Part shown: positions 33,603 through 41,969 of the stretch, one piece after another
Numbering within the stretch: position 1 is the stretch's first letter
How the letters are laid out: each line of letters starts with the position of its first letter
NCBI GenBank assembly: GCA_900469955.1
Contig: UBYX01000043.1
Location: 1-52,153 of the forward strand
Direction of reading: 5' to 3'
Length of the DNA: 52,153 nt
From: Hyphomicrobiales bacterium
GTDB lineage: Bacteria > Pseudomonadota > Alphaproteobacteria > Rhizobiales > Rhizobiaceae
Translations under genes and position numbers: made by a program
Notes under the pieces: generated by a model
Databases searched by the model: none
Told to the model about the DNA's origin: nothing
Seen by the model: only the letters and a program-made list of their open reading frames with translations

Positions 33603-34430
33603 TTACTCCGTCACCCCGGGGCGATTGCGCCACGCTTCGGCCTGGGCGTAGAACTTCTTTTCCCATTCCTTGTGGTTATCGAGGCCTTCCTTGATGAAGG
33701 GCGTGAAGATCGCCATGTGCATCAGCAGCCAGTTCACCAGCCGCGCCGGAAATCTCAGCGGCTTGACGAAGTCCACGAAGAGCACCACCCGCGTCTTGTC
33801 CGTATGGTTCCAGGCCTCGTGCTCGTAGGCGTCGTCGAAGATCAGGGCCTTGCCCTCTTCCCAATGGCAGATCTGATCCTTGACCCGGATCGCAAGCTTG
33901 TCGCGCGGTTCCGGCACGATCAGGCCGAGATGCAGCCGCAGGACTCCGTTATAAGGGCCGCGATGGGGCGGCAGGTGCTTGCCCGGCTCGAAGATCGAGA
34001 ACATCACGGTCGTGAGGCCCGGGATCTTCTGCATCGCTTTCCAGGTTTCGGGGCAGGCCTGGATATTCTGCTCGGATTTGACGCCGAAGCCGAGCAGGAA
34101 GAACGTCTTCCAGCCTTTGTCGGTGGAGATCGTCTTCACGTCTGTGGAAATGTCCTGAAAGGTCGGCAACTCGTCCTTGCGGACGAGGATCCGGTCCAGC
34201 TCGGCACGGATCGCCGGCGCCGCCTTTTCGATCTCCGCCGCCCAGGGAAATGTGGCGTTGTCATAAACCGGCGGATTGCCGAGTTTCGCATATCTGAAGT
34301 TCAATCGCTCCGCCCAGGCGACGATCGACATGAAGAAACGGGTGACCGGACTCGGACGCTCCATCGGCGCGATGCCGGTAGTGCCGAAACTCTGTTCTGG
34401 TTCAGGGATGGTGGGGGATGACGGTTTCAC
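33603..34430 (-). CDS. Aspartyl/asparaginyl beta-hydroxylase family dioxygenase (LpxO-like)
   Basis: About 275 residues of the AspH/LpxO family of Fe(II)/2-oxoglutarate dioxygenases. Seen are SIFEPGKHLPPHRGPYNGVLRLHLGL (first His ligand and the 2-oxoglutarate region) and IFDDAYEHEAWNHTDKTRVVLFVD (second His and the Arg for 2-oxoglutarate). LpxO members hydroxylate a fatty acid on lipid A. The C-terminal segment (LVNWLLMHMAIFTPFI) could associate with the membrane, as expected for LpxO. The frame is open to 34706, but the upstream part has no family resemblance. I take the GTG at 34428-34430; the ATG at 34364 is another option. Confidence 0.78.
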   Translation of the reverse strand: MKPSSPTIPEPEQSFGTTGIAPMERPSPVTRFFMSIVAWAERLNFRYAKLGNPPVYDNATFPWAAEIEKAAPAIRAELDRILVRKDELPTFQDISTDVKTISTDKGWKTFFLLGFGVKSEQNIQACPETWKAMQKIPGLTTVMFSIFEPGKHLPPHRGPYNGVLRLHLGLIVPEPRDKLAIRVKDQICHWEEGKALIFDDAYEHEAWNHTDKTRVVLFVDFVKPLRFPARLVNWLLMHMAIFTPFIKEGLDNHKEWEKKFYAQAEAWRNRPGVTE

Positions 34431-34767
34431 GGAAATGCGCCTGACAATATCGTTGATGTGAAGCGTTAAAGGCACTTGCCGCCATACCTTTTCCGCCTGG
34501 GTTAGCGTTTGTTGACATGGGATGTCATGTTCCAGCTTGCAAGCGTCTGTGTCGCAGTTGTGGCGGCCTGGAACATTATTGCTACGGCTGTGGCAGAAGG
34601 CTCCGGGCGGCGAGCGCCGAACCAATGATGCCCCTGCCCCTTCCCGTACGGGCCAGTCGAAGTCAAAACTATGCTTCGCACCTGCGAAAGCGTACTTGCA
34701 AAACATTGCGCCACAGCCGAAAGTGCCTAATAGACAGTCTTCCCTCTCAAGGTGCTAGAAATTAGGC
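34431..34767. other. Divergent intergenic region with two small inverted repeats
   Basis: This 337-nt gap lies between the LpxO-like gene (minus) and the NCS1-kinase gene (plus). It holds TGACATGGGATGTCA at 34513-34527 (6-bp arms) and TTCGCACCTGCGAA at 34675-34688 (6-bp arms). Both could be regulator sites for the divergent genes. Open frames across it lack ribosome sites and family resemblance and look non-coding. Confidence 0.5.
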
Positions 34768-37700
34768 ATGGCAGCGCGGCAACGCATCATCCCGGTCCGG
34801 CGGGAATACAATCGTTGGGTCGCCAACCAGACGCTGGAAGACTACGCGCTGCGGTTTACCGCCAAAAGCGCCCGCCGCTTTTCCTCCAGCCGCATTTCGC
34901 AAACGGCAATCGGGGCGATTTCCTTTCTGGCGCTGGAAGCGATCGGCGGAGCGATCACCCTTTCCTACGGCACCACCAACGCCTTCTTCGCAATCGTCGC
35001 TGCCGCGATTGCCATGCTCCTCATTGGCCTGCCGATCAGCCGTTATGCGATCCGCCACGGGGTCGACATCGACCTTCTGACCCGCGGCGCGAGTTTCGGT
35101 TATATCGGTTCGACGATCACCTCGCTGATCTACGCCAGCTTCACATTCATGCTGTTTGCGATCGAAGCCTCGATCATGACCGGCGCGCTCGATCTCGCCT
35201 TCGGAATCCCGCCCTGGATCGGCTATATGATCAGCGCCGCGGTGGTAATCCCGCTCGTCATCTACGGCGTACAGTTGATCTCCCGCTTTCAACTGGTGAC
35301 CCAGCCCTTCTGGATCGTGCTGAACATCCTGCCTTTCGTCTTCATCGCCTTCCTCGATTGGGAAAAGTTCGACCTCTGGCGCGCTTTTGCCGGCGTCAAC
35401 CATTCCAATGCCGAGGTTGGCGGGGCCGCACCCTTCGACCTCCTCGAGTTCGGAGCGGCCTCGGCAGTCATCCTCGCGCTGATGCCGCAGATCGGCGAGC
35501 AGGTCGACTTCCTCCGCTTCCTGCCCTCGGAAGGCGTGCGGAAATGGCGCCACCGGCTCGCTGTATTCCTTGCAGGCTCCGGCTGGGTGGTCGTCGGGGT
35601 GCCGAAGCTTCTGGCGGGTTCCTTCCTGGCCGTCCTCACGCTCTCTACGGGCGTGCCGATCAGCGAGGCCGCCGACCCGGCGCATATGTATCTCGCGGCC
35701 TTCGGCTACATGATCCCGAACGAAACGGCGGCGCTGCTTCTGATGGCCGCCTTCGTGGTCGTCTCGCAGCTCAAGATCAACGTGATGAACGCCTATGCGG
35801 GCTCGCTCGCCTGGTCGAACTTCTTCTCGCGGCTGACCCACAGCCATCCGGGCCGCGTCGTCTGGCTTGTCTTCAACGTACTGATCGCGTTGCTGCTGAT
35901 GGAGCTCGGCATCTACCGGCTGCTGGAAGCCACCCTCGGCGTCTTCTCGATCGTCGCCATGGCCTGGCTCTGCACCATCTCGGCGGATCTTTTCATCAAC
36001 AAGCCGCTTGGCCTGGCGCCTCCCGGCATTGAGTTCAAGCGCGCTCATCTCTACGACGTCAATCCCGTCGGCCTCGGCGCGATGTTCGGCTCCGCCGGCG
36101 TGGCGCTGGCCGCCCATTTCGGCCTGTTCGGCGCGTTGATGGCCTCACTCGCCACCTATGTGACGCTCATCGCATTCGTCATCTCTCCGGCAATCGCCTT
36201 CGCCACGCGCGGCAAATTCTACCTGGCGAGAAAACCGCGCCAGAGCTGGAAAACCCTGGGCTCGATCACCTGCTCCATATGCGAGCATCCTTTCGAGCAC
36301 GAGGACATGGCCTGGTGTCCGGCCTATGCGGCACCGATCTGCTCGCTCTGCTGTTCGCTCGACAGCCGCTGCCATGACATGTGCAAGCCCCGCGCCCGGC
36401 TCAATACCCAGGTCGGCACCGTCGCCCGCACGGTCCTGCCGGAAAGCGTCATCGCCCGTCTCACCACCCGCCTCGGGCGTTATGCGACGACAGCGGTGCT
36501 GTCGGTCTCCGCAATCGGTGCGCTTCTCGGGATGATCGCCCATCAGGTGGGCCGGGCGACCCCCGCCAATGCCGAGGTCATCTATGGGACGGTGACGATC
36601 GTCTTCTTCGTCTTCGCCATCATTGCCGGCATAGTCTCCTGGTTCTACGTGCTCGCCCATGACAGCCGGGTGGTGGCCGAGGAGGAATCCTCCCGCCAGA
36701 ATACGCTGCTGCTCAAGGAAATCGCCGCCCACAAGAAGACGGACGCGGCACTGCAGGACGCCAAGGAAACGGCCGAGGCCGCCAACCGCGCCAAGAGCCG
36801 CTATGTCGTCGGCCTGTCCCACGAATTGCGCACGCCGCTCAACGCCGTGCTGGGATATGCGCAGATCCTTGAGCGGGACGAAACCATCCCCCCGCCCCGG
36901 CAATCGGCGATCAAGGTCATCAAGCGCTCCGCCGACCACCTTTCCGGCCTGATCGACGGCTTGCTCGACATTTCCAAGATCGAAGCGGGCCGGCTGCAGG
37001 TCTATTCCAACGAGATCAATATCCAGGATTTTCTGGATCAGATCGTAGAGATGTTCGGGCTGCAGGCGCAGGCCAAGGGCCTGGAGTTCGAGCACGAGCG
37101 CGCCCGTTCGCTGCCGCAATATGTGCGCACCGACGAAAAGCGGCTGAGGCAGATCCTCGTCAACCTGCTTTCCAATGCGATCAAGTTCACCGACGAAGGC
37201 AAGGTGAGATTCGAGGTCGCCTACCGCAGCCAGGTCGCGACCTTCACCGTTTCCGATACCGGCCGCGGCATCGCCGAAAAGGATCTCTCCCGCATCTACG
37301 AACCCTTCCAGCGCGGCGAGGCGGAGAGCATCCGCCCCATGCCGGGGCTCGGCCTCGGCCTCACCATCACCCAGCTCCTCACCAACACGCTGGGCGGCGA
37401 GATCGCCGCCGCCAGCACCAAGGGGGAAGGGTCGATCTTCAAGGTGCGACTGATGCTATCGGCCGTCGAGCGGCCCAACACGGCACCCGCCGCCGAAAAG
37501 AAGATTGTTTCCTATACCGGCCCGCGACGCACCGTCATGGTCGTCGACGACAACGAGGACCACCGCGACCTGATGCGCGAATTGCTCGTGCCGATGGACT
37601 TCGTGGTGCTGACGGCCAATAGCGGGCCGGATTGCCTGACGCTCATTGAGGGCGTGACGCCGGACCTCTTCCTGGTCGATATCTCCATGCCCGGCATGAG

Positions 37701-38154
37701 CGGCTGGCAGCTGGTGGCTAGACTGCGCGAAATCGGCCAGACGGCTCCCATTGTCATGCTCTCGGCCAATATCGGCGACAGTTCCGGCGCAAGCTCCGGC
37801 GACGAAGGCCACAATGACGCGATCGCCAAGCCCGTCGATATCCGCCGCCTCGTCGACAAGCTCGCCGCCCATCTCGGCCTCGTCTGGGTCTATGAGAGCG
37901 ACGCTCCGGCTGCTGTTCCCGTGAGCCCCAGGAAGCCGGTCAAAAGTCCGGGGACGAGCCACGTCGAGGACCTTTTGCGGCTGGGCGAAATCGGCTACGT
38001 CCGCGGTATCGAAGCAAAGCTCGCCGATCTCGCCAAGCAGGAGGAGCACAAGCCCTTCGCGGAAGAGCTCGGCACTTACGTGCAGGCCTTCGATCTGGCC
38101 GGCTACATGAATTTCCTGACCCGCATCGAGCCAGAAAGGACGAGTGATGGCTGA
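34768..38154 (+). CDS. NCS1-transporter-domain hybrid sensor histidine kinase
   Basis: A 1128-residue fusion. Residues about 1-490 resemble an NCS1 (cytosine/uracil/allantoin/hydantoin) permease with about 12 membrane helices (SQTAIGAISFLALEAIGGAI; DLLTRGASFGYIGSTIT; LPSEGVRKWRH). Residues 502-541 hold a Cys/His cluster (CSIC at 502-505, then CPAYAAPICSLCCSLDSRCHDMC), probably zinc-binding. Two further membrane helices follow (about 570-630), then a coiled linker and a HisKA domain with phospho-acceptor H685 (LSHELRTPLNAVLGYAQIL). The HATPase has N803, DTGRGIAEKD and GLGLGLTI. The receiver has D927/D928, phospho-acceptor D971 and K1021. The last 80 residues are helical. It overlaps the response-regulator gene by 8 nt. 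It should sense a transported or bound nucleobase-like ligand and phosphorylate its receiver or the partner. Kinase features are firm; ligand and transport are inference. Confidence 0.88.
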   Translation: MAARQRIIPVRREYNRWVANQTLEDYALRFTAKSARRFSSSRISQTAIGAISFLALEAIGGAITLSYGTTNAFFAIVAAAIAMLLIGLPISRYAIRHGVDIDLLTRGASFGYIGSTITSLIYASFTFMLFAIEASIMTGALDLAFGIPPWIGYMISAAVVIPLVIYGVQLISRFQLVTQPFWIVLNILPFVFIAFLDWEKFDLWRAFAGVNHSNAEVGGAAPFDLLEFGAASAVILALMPQIGEQVDFLRFLPSEGVRKWRHRLAVFLAGSGWVVVGVPKLLAGSFLAVLTLSTGVPISEAADPAHMYLAAFGYMIPNETAALLLMAAFVVVSQLKINVMNAYAGSLAWSNFFSRLTHSHPGRVVWLVFNVLIALLLMELGIYRLLEATLGVFSIVAMAWLCTISADLFINKPLGLAPPGIEFKRAHLYDVNPVGLGAMFGSAGVALAAHFGLFGALMASLATYVTLIAFVISPAIAFATRGKFYLARKPRQSWKTLGSITCSICEHPFEHEDMAWCPAYAAPICSLCCSLDSRCHDMCKPRARLNTQVGTVARTVLPESVIARLTTRLGRYATTAVLSVSAIGALLGMIAHQVGRATPANAEVIYGTVTIVFFVFAIIAGIVSWFYVLAHDSRVVAEEESSRQNTLLLKEIAAHKKTDAALQDAKETAEAANRAKSRYVVGLSHELRTPLNAVLGYAQILERDETIPPPRQSAIKVIKRSADHLSGLIDGLLDISKIEAGRLQVYSNEINIQDFLDQIVEMFGLQAQAKGLEFEHERARSLPQYVRTDEKRLRQILVNLLSNAIKFTDEGKVRFEVAYRSQVATFTVSDTGRGIAEKDLSRIYEPFQRGEAESIRPMPGLGLGLTITQLLTNTLGGEIAAASTKGEGSIFKVRLMLSAVERPNTAPAAEKKIVSYTGPRRTVMVVDDNEDHRDLMRELLVPMDFVVLTANSGPDCLTLIEGVTPDLFLVDISMPGMSGWQLVARLREIGQTAPIVMLSANIGDSSGASSGDEGHNDAIAKPVDIRRLVDKLAAHLGLVWVYESDAPAAVPVSPRKPVKSPGTSHVEDLLRLGEIGYVRGIEAKLADLAKQEEHKPFAEELGTYVQAFDLAGYMNFLTRIEPERTSDG

Positions 38155-39070
38155 GACTGCCCTGCCCCGCGACATCGTTCTTCTGGTGGACGACAGCCCT
38201 GAAGCGCTCGGCTTCCTCACCGAGGCGCTGGAAAAGTCAGGCTTCTCGGTGCTGATCGCCACATCCGGCCAGGCAGCGCTGAACATCGTCGAGCGCATCA
38301 CGCCGGACCTCATCCTGCTCGATGCCGTCATGCCGGGCATGGACGGTTTCGAAACCTGCCGCAGGCTCAAGATCAACGGCGCGGTGGCGCAGGTGCCGGT
38401 GATTTTCATGACCGGGCTGACGGAGACCGAGCATGTGGTCAACGCGCTCGATTCCGGCGGCGTGGATTATCTGACGAAGCCGATCAACATAGACGAATTG
38501 CGGGCCCGCATTCGCGTGCATCTCTCCAATGCCCGCTCGGCGCAGAGCGCCCGTGTGGCGCTCGATGCCGCCGGTCGGCACCTGCTCGCCGTCAAGGCCA
38601 ATGGTGCTATCCACTGGTCGACGCCGCAGGCGACGCGGCTGATCAATGCCGCGACCGGCAGCGACGACGGGCTCGACATCGTCGCCCAGCGGATCAGTGC
38701 CTGGATGGCCGAGCGGGACAGGCCGGGCTTTGCGCGGGAGGCCGCCTTTTCATTGACGGAGGACGGCCAGGCGAGCCTGCACTTCTCCTTCCTGGGCGCG
38801 ATCGGCGCCGACGAACATCTCTTCCGGCTGACAGCCACTAACAAGCGCCCCGACGACGAGGTGCTGCGCCGGCATTTCCCGCTGACCCAGCGGGAATCGG
38901 AAGTGCTGCTCTGGATCGCCAAGGGCAAGTCCAACCGGGATATCGGCGATATCCTCGGCCTTTCGTCCCGCACCGTGAACAAGCATCTCGAACAGATCTA
39001 TGTAAAGCTCGGCGTCGAAAACCGGGCGTCGGCCGCGGTAAAGGCCGCGCATGTGCTGCACGGCGAATAG
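38147..39070 (+). CDS. Response regulator, REC plus LuxR-type HTH
   Basis: A 307-residue response regulator. The receiver has the acidic pair D15/D16 (LLVDDSPE), phospho-acceptor D59 in LLDAVMPGMDG and K111 in YLTKPI. A middle region (about 130-230) is of unclear fold, and the C-terminus is a LuxR/GerE helix-turn-helix (LTQRESEVLLWIAKGKSN, then IGDILGLSSRTVNKHLEQIY). The ATG at 38147 overlaps the kinase gene by 8 nt and has AAAGGA upstream, so it is the obvious partner of the NCS1-kinase. Its targets are unknown. Confidence 0.93.
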   Translation: MAETALPRDIVLLVDDSPEALGFLTEALEKSGFSVLIATSGQAALNIVERITPDLILLDAVMPGMDGFETCRRLKINGAVAQVPVIFMTGLTETEHVVNALDSGGVDYLTKPINIDELRARIRVHLSNARSAQSARVALDAAGRHLLAVKANGAIHWSTPQATRLINAATGSDDGLDIVAQRISAWMAERDRPGFAREAAFSLTEDGQASLHFSFLGAIGADEHLFRLTATNKRPDDEVLRRHFPLTQRESEVLLWIAKGKSNRDIGDILGLSSRTVNKHLEQIYVKLGVENRASAAVKAAHVLHGE

Positions 39071-39164
39071 CCTCTCGCCTCAAAGGCAATGCAGGAAAAA
39101 GCAACGTCTTGATAAAGGGCGCAATACGTACGGCCACGCCGGCGGCACCGGCATGGTTGGGAAT

Positions 39165-39216
39165 GGGGCAGGCAGGGGTGATGCGGAGTAGTAGGTAGAC
39201 TTGATCTGCCTGCCCC
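39165..39216. repeat. Perfect 10-bp inverted repeat downstream of the response regulator
   Basis: GGGGCAGGCA (39165-39174) and TGCCTGCCCC (39207-39216) enclose 32 nt. It could be a terminator for the kinase/regulator operon or part of a structured RNA; no T-run follows. Confidence 0.45.
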
Positions 39217-39524
39217 GGCCGTTTCCGTGATTTGAAGAGGATTTCCCAGCCCTCGCCCGATCACTTGATCGACCATCACCGGTACCGAGCCGAAAACCCG
39301 AGGTGGAGGCCGGTTCGCGAATCCGGTTCCCATCCGATGACGGATACGATTGTCGTCCAGCCATTGTGCGCGGGGATATCAGGACGACGCGATATGTCCC
39401 AGCCCATTGGAATAACGGTCGCGAATTTTTCCGACAGGCAGCAAGTCATCCCCGGGGCGGCGGGGTGATCGTCAAAGGAAGGCGTGGCCGCCGGCGATTG
39501 TCGCGACCGCCGGCCAAACGCAGA

Positions 39525-39549
39525 GAAGCCCGGCTTACGGCCGGGCTCC
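39525..39549 (-). terminator. Likely terminator after livK
   Basis: AGCCCGGC (39527-39534) and GCCGGGCT (39540-39547) form an 8-bp stem about 30 nt past the livK stop. The minus-strand 3' side continues TCTCTGCGTTT, which is only moderately T-rich. Confidence 0.6.
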
Positions 39550-39579
39550 CCTTCAAAATGCGGCTTGGCCAATAACGGC

Positions 39580-40707
39580 TTAGCTGCCCTGCTGGAAGTA
39601 GCTGTACTTGCCGTCCGGGCCCTTCTTCCACTCGTACATGACGTAGCCGGGAAGCTTCGGGTCGCCCTTTTCGTCGAAGGCGATATCGCCGAGAACGGTC
39701 TTGAACGGGCCCTTTGCCTTCAGGGTCTTGGCGACGGCTTCGGCGTCGTCGGCCGAACCGGTCGCCTTGATGCCTTCAGCGATGACCTGAACGGCGGCGT
39801 AGGAGTAGAGCGTGTAGGCTTCCGGGTTGAAGCCGGCGGCCTTGAACTTGGCAACGAGGTCCTTGTTTTCCGGGCGCAGCGTCGGATCCGGGCCGAAGGT
39901 GTTCAGCGTGCCTTCGACGGCGTCGCCGGCGATGGAGGCGAGTTCGTTCGAGACGATGCCGTCACCGGAAACCAGCGTTGCCTTGAGGCCGGCGTCCTTG
40001 GCCTGGCGGATGATCAGGCCGGCTTCGGTGTGGAGGCCGCCCCAGTAGATGATCGAAACGCCGGCTTCCTTCATCTTGGAGATGAGAGCCGAGAAGTCCT
40101 TGTCGCCGACGTTGACGCCTTCGCGGACAACTTCCTTGACGCCCTTGGCGTTCATCGCCTTCTTGGTTTCTTCGGCAAGACCCTGACCGTAAGGCGTCTT
40201 GTCGTCGATGATGGCGATCTTGGCAGTCTTGAACTTGTCGGCGAGGTAAGCGCCGGCAACGCCGCCCTGCTGGTCGTCACGGCCGCAGGTACGGAAGACG
40301 TTCCACAGACCACGCTCGGTGAAGGTCGGGTTGGTTGCAGCCGGGGTGATTTCCAGCATGCCGTTTTCGGCATAGACTTCCTGCGAAGCCGGGATCGATA
40401 CACCCGAGTTGAAGTGGCCGACCACGTACTTCACGCCGTCGGAAGCAAACTTGTTGGCAACCGAAATGCCCTGCTTCGGGTCCGACACGTCGTCGCCGAG
40501 GACGATCTTGATCTTCTCGCCCTTGATGCCGCCAGCGGCATTGATATCGGCTGCTGCCTGTTCGGCACCCTTCTGGAGCTGCGCACCAAAGGCGGCGTTC
40601 GGGCCCGTGAGCGGACCGCCGACGCCAATAATGATGTCGGCCCATGCGCTACCGCTGAAGGCGACCATAGCCGTCAGCGCAACCGCAGAAAGAAGAGACT
40701 TCTTCAT
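39580..40707 (-). CDS. livK: Branched-chain amino-acid ABC transporter substrate-binding protein
   Basis: A 375-residue periplasmic binding protein with a signal peptide (LLSAVALTAMVAFSGSAWA). The leucine-binding-protein fold is clear: IIIGVGGPLTGPNAAFGAQL, then GVKYVVGHFNSGVSIPASQ, and IIYWGGLHTEAGLIIRQAKD. It lies at the end of the liv cluster, separated from DUF6867 by 140 nt, so it probably has its own promoter, as is common for the abundant binding protein. Confidence 0.93.
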   Translation of the reverse strand: MKKSLLSAVALTAMVAFSGSAWADIIIGVGGPLTGPNAAFGAQLQKGAEQAAADINAAGGIKGEKIKIVLGDDVSDPKQGISVANKFASDGVKYVVGHFNSGVSIPASQEVYAENGMLEITPAATNPTFTERGLWNVFRTCGRDDQQGGVAGAYLADKFKTAKIAIIDDKTPYGQGLAEETKKAMNAKGVKEVVREGVNVGDKDFSALISKMKEAGVSIIYWGGLHTEAGLIIRQAKDAGLKATLVSGDGIVSNELASIAGDAVEGTLNTFGPDPTLRPENKDLVAKFKAAGFNPEAYTLYSYAAVQVIAEGIKATGSADDAEAVAKTLKAKGPFKTVLGDIAFDEKGDPKLPGYVMYEWKKGPDGKYSYFQQGS

Positions 40708-40847
40708 CGAGTTACTCCCAATTTTTTAGGTGAGCTGGTTTTTCGAAACCGGGCGCAATACCCACCATCACTGCGCCGGAATTGTTCCACTCTAGGTTAC
40801 TTATTGTTTCAACCCGGGGCTAATCTGAGGACAGAAAAGAGCGGCTG

Positions 40848-41201
40848 TCAATCTTTCTTCTTGAAGGAGAAAGCCGAAGTCGGCTCGTAGAGCCAATAGT
40901 AATTCTGCACCATCTGACGCGTCCGGCGAATGCGGTATCCGGCGCTGGAGAAGACCAGCAAAATGACCACGTCGAGGACGTAGTAGAAGGCGCTGATAAA
41001 CGGCCCCTGGAACAGCGCGAAATGCAGAAAACGCATCACCACGCCGAGCAGCAGCGTATAGACGATTACCGTCAGATAGTTGTTCCAACCCTCGGCGGCG
41101 GCCTTCCCGGCCCGCCACGCGGTCCAGAAACCGATGATCAGCACGAAGAAACGCAAAAGGTACCGTACCCCGGTATCGCTTTCGAAAAACAGTCCCTGCA
41201 T
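40848..41201 (-). CDS. DUF6867 family membrane protein
   Basis: A 117-residue protein with three or four hydrophobic segments (YLLRFFVLIIGFWTAWRAG; YLTVIVYTLLLGVVMRFL; VLDVVILLVFSSAGYRI) and a C-terminal YYWLYEPTSAFSFKKKD. It resembles the DUF6867 family found in rhizobial liv clusters. It lies between livF and livK on the same strand. Function is unknown; the position suggests a helper of the importer. Confidence 0.75.
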   Translation of the reverse strand: MQGLFFESDTGVRYLLRFFVLIIGFWTAWRAGKAAAEGWNNYLTVIVYTLLLGVVMRFLHFALFQGPFISAFYYVLDVVILLVFSSAGYRIRRTRQMVQNYYWLYEPTSAFSFKKKD

Positions 41202-41240
41202 CTTAAATTCCTCCGGCCGCCAAAGTCACAACCCTTGCGA

Positions 41241-41969
41241 TCAATGCCGTCCACCTTCGAGATAAGCGGCGCGCACTTCCGGATTGGCGAGAAGCTCCTT
41301 GCCGGAACCGCTCATCGTCACCTTGCCGTTGACCATAACATAGGCCCGGTCGGAGAGTTTGAGCGCCGCGAACGCGTTCTGCTCGACGAGGAAGACAGTC
41401 AGCCCCTCCTCCTGGTTCAGCTTCTTGATCGCCTCGAAAATGCCCTTGACGATCAGCGGCGCCAGGCCGAGCGACGGCTCGTCGAGCAGGAGCAGCTTCG
41501 GCCGCGCCATCAGCGCACGCCCGATCGACAGCATCTGCTGTTCGCCGCCCGAAAGCGTGCCGCCGCGCTGCGTCTGGCGTTCCTTGAGGCGCGGGAAGAG
41601 CGTGAAGATCTTCTCGACGTCCTCGTTGAAATATTTGAGGTTGTCGAGGCCTGCTCCCATCTGGAGGTTCTCGTAGACGGTCATGCGCGGAAAGATGCGC
41701 CGGCCCTCCGGAGACTGGGCGATGCGGCGGCGCGCGATCAGATGCGTCGGCAGGCGGGTGATATCCTCGCCGTCGAAGATCACCTGTCCGCTGCGAGCCT
41801 GCGGGCTGCCGCAGATCGTCATCATCAGCGTCGATTTGCCGGCGCCGTTGGCGCCGATCAGGCTGACGATCTCGCCCTTGTTGACTTCGACATCGACGCC
41901 CGCCAGCGCACGGATATTGCCGTAATAGGTCTCGACAGCCTGGACTTTCAGAAGGGACTCGGCCGCCAT
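41241..41969 (-). CDS. livF: Branched-chain amino-acid ABC transporter ATP-binding protein LivF
   Basis: A 242-residue ATPase: Walker A LIGANGAGKST, signature LSGGEQQMLSIGRAL, Walker B LLLLDEPSLGLAP, switch LVEQNAFAAL. It overlaps the livG stop by 1 nt (TGATG). It pairs with LivG. Confidence 0.94.
   Translation of the reverse strand: MAAESLLKVQAVETYYGNIRALAGVDVEVNKGEIVSLIGANGAGKSTLMMTICGSPQARSGQVIFDGEDITRLPTHLIARRRIAQSPEGRRIFPRMTVYENLQMGAGLDNLKYFNEDVEKIFTLFPRLKERQTQRGGTLSGGEQQMLSIGRALMARPKLLLLDEPSLGLAPLIVKGIFEAIKKLNQEEGLTVFLVEQNAFAALKLSDRAYVMVNGKVTMSGSGKELLANPEVRAAYLEGGRH

Larger units (their letters stand above)
39071..39579. other. Intergenic region between the two-component operon and livK
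   Basis: About 510 nt between convergent units. I see no convincing gene: short frames lack ribosome sites. It contains the inverted repeat at 39165-39216 and the livK terminator near 39527. A CCGGTTCGCGAATCCGG hairpin at 39310-39326 recalls a T-arm, but no tRNA can be built. A small RNA is possible but unproven. Confidence 0.5.

Noticed and set aside
34517..34765. A small Cys-rich open frame upstream of the NCS1-kinase
   Set aside because: It has a CRSCGGLEHYCYGCG stretch, but no ribosome site, a poor codon pattern, and it overlaps the promoter region.
34752..36032. A plus-strand open frame over the first third of the NCS1-kinase gene
   Set aside because: The translation is Arg/Pro/His-rich without membrane helices, while the frame starting at 34768 gives a clear transporter and kinase.
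39310..39326. A T-arm-like hairpin CCGGTTCGCGAATCCGG
   Set aside because: No matching acceptor, D or anticodon arms could be found around it, so it is not a tRNA.
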